This document shows positions 10,683-20,730 of a stretch of DNA of 64,000 nucleotides, in pieces. The position numbers and the translations under genes are program-made. This DNA is from Pseudo-nitzschia pungens (taxonomy: Eukaryota; Bacillariophyta; Bacillariophyceae; Bacillariales; Bacillariaceae). Within the stretch, counting starts at the first letter, position 1, and every line of letters starts with the position of its first letter. The DNA lies in assembly GCA_037355855.1 (NCBI GenBank), contig CM074762.1, positions 1 to 64,000 on the forward strand. Direction: 5' to 3'. The notes under the pieces were generated by a model that did no database searches, was not told the origin of the DNA, and was given only the letters and a program-made list of their open reading frames with translations.

Positions 10683-12151
10683 ATGAGAATCGGTTCGACA
10701 TTTCCTACCATCCTGCTGATGGCGATCCCGTCACTGGCATCCGCCGCGGCGGTTCATGCACTCTTGTCCCGTGGCGGTGGTGCCGGTGCACCCGGCAACG
10801 AAATCATGGACCCAGGTACGTGATTGGTGATTGGCGCTAGATTGTTGTCATCTCTGCACACGCATTACATACATTGCATTCCAAGTCTGTAGATGCGACG
10901 GGACACCCTATTCGCTGTTCTCGTAGGGCTTCTAACGATTGATTCCCTAATGGTCCCTGCCTATTCTATTCCACAGATCTCGGCCACGGTGGGAAAACTA
11001 CCAAGAGCACCAACAAATCCTCGCTCGACGAAAAGTACGTGGAGCGCATTGTTCAGTCGCAGTGGCAAAAACACCGACGATGGGCCAGAGTAGCCGCTTA
11101 TCGCAAGAGGCTCGTGAGATCCGCTCGCGTCTCCAAGCTTGGTCTGGTGTCGATGGGAGCCGTTTGCCAGGTCGCGGCGACCCAGGTGGAACAGCATAAA
11201 TCCGCCGTCAGCTGTTTTGGTGGCTTCTGCATCATGCTGGGAACGTACATCAAGAACCAGGTAATCACCGACGAGGCCGTCAATCAGATGGTGGAGAGTT
11301 TTGCAATATCGCAGGCGATCCGGGCCGAGGTGTACAAATTCCGAGCAAACGTGACTCCCTACAATAATTTTGTCAAGAAACCGGACGAGGCATTGAATAA
11401 ACTCCGCGATCGATGCGATCGCATTTCCAAGAGCGCCAAAGACCGCCGATACGATACGACGAATCACGACAATAAGCCGGCACCCGGTTGGTTGACCACC
11501 GCCGACGATTACATCGCGAACCGCATAGACGACATGATCAATCGGTTCTACAAGAGAGAAGGAAAGAAGCTGTTGAGACGCTATTCGATGTGCCACGGCA
11601 TCGAGAACGCGCTGCTGCTTTTGTCGGCCGCGGCCAGCTCCTCCACCACGGTTCAGCTTCCTGCGTTCGTCGAGAAAATTGCCACGTACATGCGCGGATG
11701 GACAGGGGCGGCCACCACCGTTTCGACAGCCTTTGCGACCCACATGTCCAAGGGACAATTCAAGGAGATCGCGATCCAGTATTACGATGCCGCGGATGAG
11801 CTTCGCGATATCAGAGACAGCTGGCCGCCCACCGCTCTGTGTGCTGGATCAGCGGATTGGGAGAAACAGGTCATGAAGAGCGAAGAAGTAATCTATGAAA
11901 CCATCGAAGGATGGGGTCGAGCCAAGTCAGGCAAAGACGACTTCCACTTCTCGATACCCGCACCAATCATGGCACAAAAAACACATGGTCCATTGGAATG
12001 GGCTCCGGGCACGGTTGTTGGTACGGATGAAAGTGGTTTTTACCCAGCGAAGGACCGTGCGACATGGTTGGTGGAAAATCAAGGCATGTCCAAAGAAGAT
12101 GCACAGAACAAGGTAATGGAAGAATTCCCTGACCAATTCAAATCCCTTTAG
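10683..12151 (+). CDS. Two-exon membrane protein, SLATT/DUF4231-like
   Basis: Exon 1 is 10683-10815 (MRIGSTFPTILLMAIPSLAS, then AAAVHALL; signal-like). The intron is 10816-10976 (GTACGT...CCACAG) and exon 2 is 10977-12151, restoring DPDLGHGGKTTKSTNKSSLD and YVERIVQSQW. The product is 435 residues. Two hydrophobic hairpins are seen, one after an Arg-rich helix (LGLVSMGAVCQVAATQVEQ and AVSCFGGFCIMLGTYI) and one after YKREGKKLLRRYSMCHGIEN (ALLLLSAAASSSTT and GAATTVSTAFATHM). The two-helix membrane unit preceded by a basic helix resembles SLATT/DUF4231 proteins, known mainly as bacterial membrane effectors with eukaryotic homologues. That similarity is judged by eye and is moderate. An in-frame upstream ATG at 10563 would lengthen exon 1. 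The C-terminal 120 residues are soluble. Function unknown. Confidence 0.6.
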
Positions 12152-12234
12152 TAGTAGTAGCTAGTAGTTCCCTTAGACGTATTGGCATTGAATGTAGTAC
12201 TAGTACTAGTACTAGTAGTAGTACTACTACTATC

Positions 12235-12684
12235 CGAAGCAATTACACGGTGCTGGTCCTGTCCCTGGGGATCTGGGAGATTGTGACAGACACTTGTGAT
12301 ATCGCGAGCTCGACCAGGGAGGAACGCCAGATCCGCGCGCTGGAAGCCCTGCGCGTCATCTCGGGGCCGGATCTGCTGGTGCTGGTCAAAACGGTCGGGC
12401 CGAGCCAGTTGGAAGTGCATGACCAGGGGAGGAGCTCCAAGAAACTCAATCGAGCCGCCCGGGAGTGGTTTCAGAGCGCAACACCGGAGTACACGGACCT
12501 GGTGGATTTCGGGGGAGTCCTCGTCTCGCAAGGACGGTTGTTCAACCTCGAACGCATGGGGGGCGACAACCCCAACCATTTTTCATTCGAGGCGAGGGCC
12601 CTGTCGAACGGAATGGTGGCGCACGCGGTCTTGCTGAGTCAAGAACGGAGACAACGAAAACAGAAACAAAATCGAAAACAATAG
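12235..12684 (+). pseudogene. Orphan 3' coding fragment, SGNH-hydrolase-like
   Basis: The frame reads NYTVLVLSLGIWEIV, REERQIRALEALRVISGPDL, LVLVKTVGPSQ, TDLVDFGGVLVSQGR and DNPNHFSFEARALSNGMVAH. The order 'slG.W...', a 'VvwrT'-like strand and a late D-x-x-H followed by R resembles the C-terminal half of SGNH/GDSL-type proteins, with the late Asp/His pair as catalytic candidates. No ATG precedes the conserved part: upstream is a CTAGTA repeat and then the previous gene's stop. It is therefore either a 3' exon whose 5' part is lost or a decayed copy. Codon use is GC-rich like the real genes. The family call is tentative. Confidence 0.4.
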
Positions 12685-13222
12685 TAATGATGATGATGAT
12701 AATGATAATGATAACGAAACCCGCAGGGCACAGCACCGGCAGGCATTTTGCATACGAAGCACTACCGTATCGTATTGGGACGGGCAATTCATGATTTCGA
12801 CCCCCAACCCAATGGACTGGAGCTGCCATCTGCAATGAAGCGATGAAAGACGTCTTCGAGTTCTTGGCTCCTACCGAATGAAACGAGATTTCGTTCCGAG
12901 AATCGAGATAAAAAGGATGGCATCAACAACGCTTTTGGAATTTTCTGAGCATCCGGTTGCCTCCGGAGTGGCCGAAACAGTACTGCTATTGCTACTGCGA
13001 ACTACAACAGCTGCTGAATGGCCTGGGTGTGACACTATGCTAGACCGCGAGACTAGACACTAGACACTAGACCGAGAATGGCAGTGAAAATGAAGGCTGA
13101 GGCTCTGGTTGGAGCGACTCTAAAGTCTCGATACAGACCTGGTGGTTTACCTTGTCTTTAGGCTGGAAGCTTTTTACATTTTCACACTATTGATATATTA
13201 TATTAAGTACATCTTATCATTG
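12685..13222. other. Intergenic
   Basis: Begins with a (GATAAT)n-like stretch at 12686-12715. Nothing else recognised. Confidence 0.55.
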
Positions 13223-13933
13223 TTACAATGGTGGTGAACCCTCATGGTATGGATGATGCAACAGCGTCTTTCTCTTTCCCCTCGTCGTTCTTGTCAACCA
13301 GGTGGCTCGTTGTGGTTTGCTTGCGTTTGCATCTGCCTTTGTGATTTTGCACCAGGATGCATAGATCGAAGGCACCAACGAGAATACCACCGCAATCACA
13401 CCAAAAATCGCATCCACGTCCACGTCCACATCCTTCGTGCCCTTTCCTTCCAGAAAGAAGAAGAAGAAGCATTGTACCGTCAGGGCGCTGAGCAGAAACA
13501 GTACCGCGACTTCGATCACAAGGGACGGAAACAAGCAGGCTCGATCATCGAACCGGTCCATAAGAATAATCTTTCCCAGTAGCACCCCCTGGATCACCAT
13601 CCAACCGATAGGAAGTCGAGAATAGAAGGAATCGGTGTGGGGCCAGAGGACCACCAATGCCCCCGCGCAAAAAAGAAAAGAGAGGTATGGGTCCTCGAGA
13701 CGATCGTCACGAACCTTGGGCAATCCGAAGCGACCACGAAGATGAGAGCGCGATCGCAATGACATTGCGGTATCGTACGCCCACGCCAGCAGCAGTAGCA
13801 ACGATATCGCCAAGATCAGGATCAAAGTAGCGAAACGTACCGAGTTTTCGAGGAGCGCTTTTTCCTTGTTGCTATAGGTCTCAATCGCACTTTGATGCAC
13901 GGCAAAAGTTGTTACTGTCATTGTCATTGTCAT
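13223..13933 (-). CDS. Uncharacterised polytopic membrane protein
   Basis: 236 residues, no recognised family. Membrane segments by hydrophobicity: FATLILILAISLLLLLAWAY (about 34-53), FLFCAGALVVLWP (about 86-98), GWMVIQGVLLGKIILM (about 109-124), LVIEVAVLFLLSALTVQCFF (about 137-156) and IFGVIAVVFSLVPSIYASW (about 175-193). The C-terminal tail is basic. A (TGTCAT)n tract encodes the MTMTMTVT start. The KVRDDRLEDPYLSF loop between segments 1 and 2 is charged. It looks like a genuine gene because the frame is long and the hydrophobic pattern is regular. Confidence 0.6.
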   Translation of the reverse strand: MTMTMTVTTFAVHQSAIETYSNKEKALLENSVRFATLILILAISLLLLLAWAYDTAMSLRSRSHLRGRFGLPKVRDDRLEDPYLSFLFCAGALVVLWPHTDSFYSRLPIGWMVIQGVLLGKIILMDRFDDRACLFPSLVIEVAVLFLLSALTVQCFFFFFLEGKGTKDVDVDVDAIFGVIAVVFSLVPSIYASWCKITKADANASKPQRATWLTRTTRGKRKTLLHHPYHEGSPPL

Positions 13934-15344
13934 TGATTTACTTGTTGTGCTTCGTTCCCTCGAGGACTCTTGATTGACTTAGAACCAGGAGCATGTTTGT
14001 TTTTATATCTGTAGTAATGCCGTGTAAAGAGCAGGAACGACTGTATTGAAACAGAAAAATCAGGTACTGTATTAAAATTAAGACAATATGTACGAAGTAG
14101 TAAATACTGCGTGCCCGACAACGATTGAGATTCCTAAATTGCGTGAGATTCCATCTTACGCCTCTAATTGTTGTCGGACGCGAAAGTAAAGATTCTATTC
14201 TTCGATTCGGAAAGATTCAACCTTTCTCATTGCTAAGTGAAGACTTGAGTTCTTTGATTCGGAAAGATCCAAGCTTTGATTGCAAGGGCGAAGCAGTAAT
14301 CACTCTGAATAAGTGATGAGACTGTAGTCAATGAATCATATATCCTGCAAAATCTATGTATGCTTTTAGTAAAGAGTGCGGTATTTTTTCCACTAGCAGC
14401 TATTCGGGATCCATCATCGGTTGTACCGCCTTGTGATTGTTGCACCAGTGGGGTTGTCTGGACGTGATTTTCAGTCGAGCTCGAAACAGCCACTTTTTTT
14501 TTAGTCAATCCAAACAAGACTCCAACAAATTCGGTAAAATCTTAACCTTACCAAAACTCATTCTGCCCTGTCCAAAATATTCCGAAATAATATCCCTCGA
14601 GTTCCATCATCGTGAACGAAAATTAACATTAATCGAGCGGATTCACTCCCTCGTGATTCCTAATTAAAACAGAGTACACGTAAGCAAACACTTCGAAAAA
14701 CAAAACAAGTCTTCACACCCCAATACTGAATCTAAATGATACTCTACCGAGCCCTCTACAGAGCCCTCTACAAAGGGTTATTGCTGTACCGGCAAACGCA
14801 CAGGCGAAGGAGGACAACCATGTCTCAGATTTGTTCTATACGTTAATAGCTCGAGGCTGCAAGGTCTTTCTCGGTGAACCAATGCGAGGACAAAATTCAT
14901 TTGCGGTTGCATGGGCCAAAACAACATGTCAAAACCTACTGCGAAGTACACGTACTACGTGTAGTTGCTTTGCGACGATTCATTCATTCGTCCCAAAGCC
15001 AAAACGCAGAATAGAATGCATCCACTCCTCTTCGAAGATGCGAGCAGGTTGTGTGATCCGTCCCCCGAGCATGGAACGTGCATGCGGTACTGCGTGTACC
15101 GATGGAAGCGTTGATGCGTTGCGATGCAAGCGAGTTCTGCTACAGGCGATGGAATGTGGTTGGGAACAAGACTCGTACTGGATACAACACGCATGTCATG
15201 CATGCGCCGAGAAGGGAGCTCGCACCTACCAACCAGATTTCCGGTGAAAAGAACCTGGTAAAAAGAAGTTTGTTTCGCAGTGACTCCCTTTGTATTGTAT
15301 TGTATTGCATTGCATTGTATTGATCCATCGTGGTCCGGAAATGA
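13934..15344. other. Intergenic
   Basis: AT-rich, with near-duplicate GATTCGGAAAGAT words near 14203 and 14257 and a (TTGCA)n-like run at 15296-15322. A minus-strand frame beginning MFGLTKKKVAVSSSTENH at 14517 is short and has no clear splice donor, so it is not called. Confidence 0.5.
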
Positions 15345-16025
15345 TCAGTTCCACCAGGGCGCCGAATTCGTCCGAAAATCAAGCTCGGTCCAGGGCGAGA
15401 GGAGGATGCTTCCGGTTTCCTCGTCGGTGACCACGCGGGCCAGCGCCAGTCCGTACGGAGCGGGGCCCCGCAGGACGTTCCCCAGTGCGTCGTACCTGGA
15501 GCCGTGGCACGGGCACTCGAACTTTTGCTCGAATTCGTTCCACGGAACAATGCACCCGAGATGGGAGCACTCGGCGTTGAGCGCAAAGGGCTCGAGGCCT
15601 TTCTTGTCGTCGCTGACGCCGACGATGAGATAGGTGGGTTCGTCCCGGAGTCCCAGTACCAGAGATCGATCCCCCGCCGGCTTGGACGCCACGTACCGGC
15701 TGGTCAGCAGAACCGTTCCGAACTTGTCCCGGGCAAAGGTGGGCACGGCCTTGGTGGTTTCGGGGATCCACCCAGCGGCGTTGGCGGCTGCTTCGTTTTG
15801 CGTTGCCGTTTCCGCTAGGATTGCAGTCGAGAGGACGATTCGCTGGAGAAGATATCGCCGATCCAAATCCATGTCCATATCGATATCCATCGCCATCGCT
15901 TCTGGTGAATCATTGGAGTTCCGTTTGCTGCACATCTTAGGGTTCCGAACTGGGAGAGAAAGGCTTCGTGATTGTTGTGCCGCAAAGGCCAGCAGAAGAG
16001 TCACACAGGAATACAGCGCACGCAT
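15345..16025 (-). CDS. petC: Cytochrome b6f complex Rieske iron-sulfur subunit
   Basis: 226 residues. Cluster box 1 is CSHLGC (C153, H155, C158) and box 2 is CPCHGSRYD (C171, C173, H174); C153, H155, C171 and H174 bind the 2Fe-2S centre and C158-C173 form the disulfide. Flanking AGDRSLVLGL, PTYLIVGV, LRGPAPYGLALA and SPWTELDFRTNSAPWW are specific to the plastid b6f Rieske protein rather than the mitochondrial bc1 one. The N-terminus has a signal-like MRALYSCVTLLLAFAA, a Ser/Met/Asp-rich stretch, then DRRYLLQRIVLSTAILAE as the thylakoid anchor with a twin-Arg. It carries electrons from plastoquinol to cytochrome f. Its presence supports a photosynthetic host. No clear ASAFAP-type Phe was found in the pre-sequence. 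Confidence 0.93.
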   Translation of the reverse strand: MRALYSCVTLLLAFAAQQSRSLSLPVRNPKMCSKRNSNDSPEAMAMDIDMDMDLDRRYLLQRIVLSTAILAETATQNEAAANAAGWIPETTKAVPTFARDKFGTVLLTSRYVASKPAGDRSLVLGLRDEPTYLIVGVSDDKKGLEPFALNAECSHLGCIVPWNEFEQKFECPCHGSRYDALGNVLRGPAPYGLALARVVTDEETGSILLSPWTELDFRTNSAPWWN

Positions 16026-17057
16026 CGTTTCGTTAGAGACGCTGGTTATTGTTTTTGTTCTACGAAAAGAATAATACCATCAGCTTTGGATCATGATGTG
16101 CATTCGCATCAACGTGTGCTTGGATTGGATTTTTTTGGTAGGAAAACATACTTCGTAGTTAATTACGGTGCTTGTTCGTACTCGTAAACGTAAGTTACCT
16201 TGTACAAAGTACGACGTAGTATTTTTTTTCAGTGACGCAACAATGATCTGGTCACGTTCGATGCTGAATGCGGGAAACATCTTACATCTCGTAACTTATC
16301 GGTACCGTACCGTATTGGGAAGATGCTTAGAAGAACTAAAACCGGTAGTCCTGAAGGTAGTAACAGTAAGGTATTAGTCCTACAGTATACTGTAATACGT
16401 AGTAAGGTTAGTTCGTATTGCTCTACTTCTATTTCAGAGTGGACGATGGACAGACCGCAACATCCTCTATCACCATCCCTTCTTTTGTGAAACACATCAG
16501 AGAGTGGAGCTTCCGGTAAGTTATGGTAAGACCTTATGTATTCTTCGTCGCATGCTAAGAGCTTTTAAAAAGCACGAGTAAGATCTTACCCTTACCGTAC
16601 AAGTATGAGTAAGTTACCGTAACCTTACTTCAAACTTCAGATAATTCGTAATACAAGAACTTGGAAAGTGGACCGAATGCATGTACAAGTAAGGTTTACA
16701 AGCATGTACACATACCAAATACTTCTAGTGACTACAGCAGCGAATGGATTCCATTGCCAAACCTGTTCTTCGAGCAAATAGTAATAACTGATTCGTGTGG
16801 CGAAACACTGGGCAAAGAAGTACTCGAACACGCACCCGCACTCGCACTCTCACTCTCACTCGTGCAGGTACAGATACAGATACAGATACCGATACCGATA
16901 CCGATACGGTAGATCAATCAATCAGTGCCGTCCAAAGACACCAAAACTATTCTTGTCCATCATCGATCTCATCTCTGGAGGATTCTCAAAGCAGTCTCCG
17001 CGTTGATATCGAAGGGCGATCACCAACGCTAACTCCAACAGCAACAGCAACAGCATC
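16026..17057. other. Intergenic between divergent petC and TYW1
   Basis: Rich in GTAAGGTTA/TAACCTTAC words at 16180-16640. A (CTCACT)n then (GATACC)n stretch lies at about 16838-16910. The TYW1 leader ends in AACAGC repeats. Confidence 0.6.
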
Positions 17058-19661
17058 ATGACCCGAAACGCTTCACAGAACAACTGGTTGCTGGCCACCA
17101 CGGCGGCGTCGCTGACACTCGTTGCTCTCGGCAGCCTCTGGGTGCGAAAACAAAGGTCCAGTTCGGCAGAAAACAACAGCAACAATAGCAACGGCAACGG
17201 CAACGAAACCCAGCAAGCATCAACATCAACATCAACATCAACATGGGCAACAAAACGACAACAATCTCCAAAGGTACGTGTAGTCCGAGGAACACAACGC
17301 AAACGACAAATTGTGAATAAATACGACGAAACCAACAACAAGGAAGAGCAGAAATCGCAGCACGACAATTACGGCGATTTCGACGCCACCACGAACATGG
17401 ACAGCTTGAATCACGACAAGGCCCCCCTGCTGGAAATCCAGACACGAACGATCGACACCTTTGACACCATTCCCGAAGACGAAAAGGAAGACCTCCAGAG
17501 CAGTGTCCACCAGCACCGACGCGTTTTAGCGCCAAACACCATCACCATTGCCCACGGATCAGTCACCGGAACCTGTTCCAAGCTGGCCTCGGATTTGTTG
17601 GCATGTCTGAAGGAAAAGAACCTGGACCACGATCGGCACCTGCAGATGGGAAGTCTGGAGGAATGGGATTGGTGGGACGAGTTACTCAACCAAGAAGAGG
17701 GGGTGGAGGACTCCGGATCCAGAGCGAAATCCAATTCCAATTCCAGTTCCAAAACGAGCCACACCAACCCTCCCGTGCTGCTGATTCTCTTGCCAACACA
17801 CCACGGCGGATCGTGGCCCCACACCGCCACCTGTCTGGAATCCGCCCTGAACGATCTCAAGAACGACTGGCGGATCGAGAAACGGCCACTCACCAGCAAG
17901 CTCCAGGTTGCTGTCATGGGCATGGGATGCTCCGATTACGGCGACGACACCATGGGCAAGCCGGCGAGGGAGGCCTTTGGGGCCTTTCGAGCACTGGGAG
18001 CCAGGGTCTTTGGAAGGCAGGCGCGGGTGGGAGACGATGCCACGGGCAACCAGGATCGGGTGCTACAGGCGTGGATGTACCACGACATTCTTCCCAGGCT
18101 CATTCGTTTCGAGGACGACGATGACGATGACGATCGGGCCGCGGAGGAAGCCGCCAAGGAACCCGGTGTGACCGACATGGAAGATTTGGGTACAATCATG
18201 GAGGAGTCCGGGAATGACAACAGCAATGACAACGACGGTGACAGTGACGGGGAGGAGGGCGGAGTCAAATCGTCGGAACCCCGTGAAATGGTTACCACCA
18301 CGCAGGCCAAGTCCCTCAAGAAGGAGGGATACAAATTGATCGGCACGCACAGCGCCGTCAAGCTTTGCCGCTGGACCAAGCACCAGCTGCGGGGACGGGG
18401 TGGATGCTACAAACACACCTTTTATGGCATCACGTCGTACCAGTGCATGGAGGCGACACCGAGCCTGGCCTGCGCCAACAAGTGCGTCTTTTGCTGGCGG
18501 CACCACAAGAATCCCGTCGGCAAGGAGTGGCGCTGGAAGACGGACGATCCCCATTTCATCGTCGACGAGGCCGTCAAGACGCACGTGAAAATGATCAAGG
18601 AAACCAGGGGCATCCCGGGGGTGCATCCACGGCGCTGGAAGGAGGCCCACACGGTTCGGCACTGCGCCTTGTCGCTGGTGGGAGAACCCGTCATGTACCC
18701 CCGAATCAACGAGCTCCTGGGAGACCTGCACGACCGGGACATCAGCACGTTTTTGGTCACCAACGGCCAGCATCCAAATGCCATCGAGAGCCTGATCCCC
18801 ATCACGCAGCTCTACGTGAGCGTCGACGCTCCGACACCCGAGAGCCTAGTGGCCATCGACCGGCCCCTCTTTTCGGACGCCTGGGAACGCCTGAGGGAGG
18901 CCCTGACCCTGCTCAAGCACAAGGGACAGCGAACGGTGGCCCGCCTCACGGTGGTCAAGGGGTGGAACTCGGACGAGGTGGAGGGATACGCGAAACTGAT
19001 CGCCCTCGGAAAGGTCTCGCTGGTGGAGGTCAAGGGAGTGACCTTTTGCGGCAAGTCGGATGCCTCCAACCTCAACATGTCCAACACGCCGTGGCACCAC
19101 GAGGTGGTGGACCTCGTCAAGAACCTGAAGCAAGAACTCGACAAGCTGCGCCTTGCCGGGGAAGACGTTCCGGAGTACGACCTGGCGTGCGAGCACAAGC
19201 ACTCGGTGTCGGTGCTGCTGGCGCGGGTGGACCAGTTCGCGGAAACGGCGTCGGACGGCAGTCGGATCTGGAAGACCTGGATCAACTACCCGAAGTTCCA
19301 CGAGCTGGCCCGAAAGCACAAGGAGGACCCCGGCTTCACCTACGGCGTGGAGGACTACACAGCCGAGACACCTGCGTGGGCTCTCTTCGGATCGGAGGAA
19401 GAGGGATTCGATCCGGTGGAGCTCCGCCACCGGCGAAAAAAGAAATTCCCGAAATACACGCGGTTCGATTCCCGGGGAGTGCCGACGCACGACGACAACG
19501 AACAGAAGCTGAGCGATGAGGAATATGCGCGCCTCAACCAGCTGATGGACGAGAAGATCCAACAGGTGGGCTGCGGGTCCACCGTGACGGCACTCAAGGG
19601 TGGAGAAAAGGTCATCGAGGACGCAAGCCTCATGTTCCGTGGCCTGGTGATCGTCAAATAG
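17058..19661 (+). CDS. TYW1: tRNA 4-demethylwyosine synthase (flavodoxin + radical SAM)
   Basis: 867-residue single exon. An N-terminal membrane anchor (NWLLATTAASLTLVALGSLW, residues 8-27) is followed by a low-complexity spacer. A flavodoxin-like domain covers about 160-350 (ITIAHGSVTGTCSKLASDLL, LLPTHHGGSW, VAVMGMGCSDYGDD). The radical SAM part begins near 430: FYGITSYQCMEATPSLACAN, with CX3CX2C at C472, C476 and C479, then LSLVGEPVMYP, LVTNGQHPNAIESLI, QLYVSVDAPTPESL and RLTVVKGWNSDEVEGYA, ending in the TYW1 C-terminal region. It makes the tricyclic core of wybutosine at position 37 of tRNA-Phe. Acidic runs near 355-400 are lineage-specific. The anchor suggests the ER surface. Confidence 0.95.
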   Translation: MTRNASQNNWLLATTAASLTLVALGSLWVRKQRSSSAENNSNNSNGNGNETQQASTSTSTSTWATKRQQSPKVRVVRGTQRKRQIVNKYDETNNKEEQKSQHDNYGDFDATTNMDSLNHDKAPLLEIQTRTIDTFDTIPEDEKEDLQSSVHQHRRVLAPNTITIAHGSVTGTCSKLASDLLACLKEKNLDHDRHLQMGSLEEWDWWDELLNQEEGVEDSGSRAKSNSNSSSKTSHTNPPVLLILLPTHHGGSWPHTATCLESALNDLKNDWRIEKRPLTSKLQVAVMGMGCSDYGDDTMGKPAREAFGAFRALGARVFGRQARVGDDATGNQDRVLQAWMYHDILPRLIRFEDDDDDDDRAAEEAAKEPGVTDMEDLGTIMEESGNDNSNDNDGDSDGEEGGVKSSEPREMVTTTQAKSLKKEGYKLIGTHSAVKLCRWTKHQLRGRGGCYKHTFYGITSYQCMEATPSLACANKCVFCWRHHKNPVGKEWRWKTDDPHFIVDEAVKTHVKMIKETRGIPGVHPRRWKEAHTVRHCALSLVGEPVMYPRINELLGDLHDRDISTFLVTNGQHPNAIESLIPITQLYVSVDAPTPESLVAIDRPLFSDAWERLREALTLLKHKGQRTVARLTVVKGWNSDEVEGYAKLIALGKVSLVEVKGVTFCGKSDASNLNMSNTPWHHEVVDLVKNLKQELDKLRLAGEDVPEYDLACEHKHSVSVLLARVDQFAETASDGSRIWKTWINYPKFHELARKHKEDPGFTYGVEDYTAETPAWALFGSEEEGFDPVELRHRRKKKFPKYTRFDSRGVPTHDDNEQKLSDEEYARLNQLMDEKIQQVGCGSTVTALKGGEKVIEDASLMFRGLVIVK

Positions 19662-20730
19662 TACTAATAGTAGTAATACTAGTAACAAATTAAGAGGAAT
19701 TATTTTGTATGCGTACTAGGATGTTGATTACTGGTAGTAGTAGTAGTAGTAGTAGCGCTCTCGGCTTTCTTTTCGAGGCAGCTGTGTAGTATGTGTTCCT
19801 TGAGGACATCCACGTCCGAATTGACGGGCGATCAATAAGAAGGCGGCACGAAACCAGCCACCACTAGTAGGACTAGTATCTACTACTAGTACTACTACTA
19901 GTACTATTAGAGTGCCCCGCTAACTAATCGATGTACAATCGGGGCTCATTCTTGTGGTTTTGTGTCTATCATGGATATTGCTACTATTACTAGTAACCTT
20001 ACTAGTAGTAGTACTACTACTAGTTATCAAACCGGATAATGTGATTAGTATACAATGATGTCACTAGTAGTAATAGTATTACTTGAAAATATTTAGTATT
20101 TCTACTACACCACGGTCTTCCTGATAACCCCGATTTCGTTTCCGGGGATGCTCGCAAGAAAGAACCTTCGACGGTTTGCCGAGCCAGCAAATGGCGCCAC
20201 TAGTGCTAGTAGTGCTAGTAGTACTATACCGTAGTAGTAGTATACCGCCGTACGGTATCTTTGCTCCAGGAGTGATTGTTCGAGATCCAAGCCAGTGTCC
20301 CAACCTCCTCGTGGTCTTTCACTCGTTCGATGGCTTCGTGAGCTTTGAGTCCACATGCTCTTTCCCACCACTCGACGCAAAGAGTCTGAAATGGACTACT
20401 GAATTTGTGAATGATCCACCACAAACTAGCACAACGCGGCAGAGCAAGTCGGTGGACACATCGTGTGGTGCGCCAGCCGGGCCACGAACGCATTCATGCC
20501 ATATTTTCATCCTAAACACGCATCTTTTTCTTTTCTTGTCTTGTCTGGTCTTTTCTTGATGGAATTGAGCTGCACAGCACCGGCTGATTCGGTTCGGTTT
20601 GGTTTGGTTTGGTTTGGATTGCATTGCATTCCAATTCGTCCGTTGTTCCGTTCCGTTCCGTTCCGTTCCGTTCCATTGCATACCGTTCCGTTCCATTGCA
20701 TACCGTTCCGTTCCGTTCCGTTCATTTGTT
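19662..20730. other. Intergenic between convergent TYW1 and TruA-like gene
   Basis: Dominated by CTAGTA/TAGTAC runs at about 19662-20240, many palindromic, and by a (CCGTT)n tract at about 20644-20723 next to the TruA-like stop. No separate gene. Confidence 0.6.
20644..20723. repeat. (CCGTT)n microsatellite
   Basis: Pentanucleotide array interrupted twice by CCATTGCATA. The frameshifted extension of the TruA-like frame reads through it as a meaningless NGTER-type repeat. Confidence 0.9.

Noticed and set aside
20507..20730. C-terminal extension of the TruA-like protein through the CCGTT repeat
   Set aside because: It is the wrong frame after an apparent shift: the encoded NGTERNG-type repeat and following residues match nothing, while the conserved end is in the adjacent frame.
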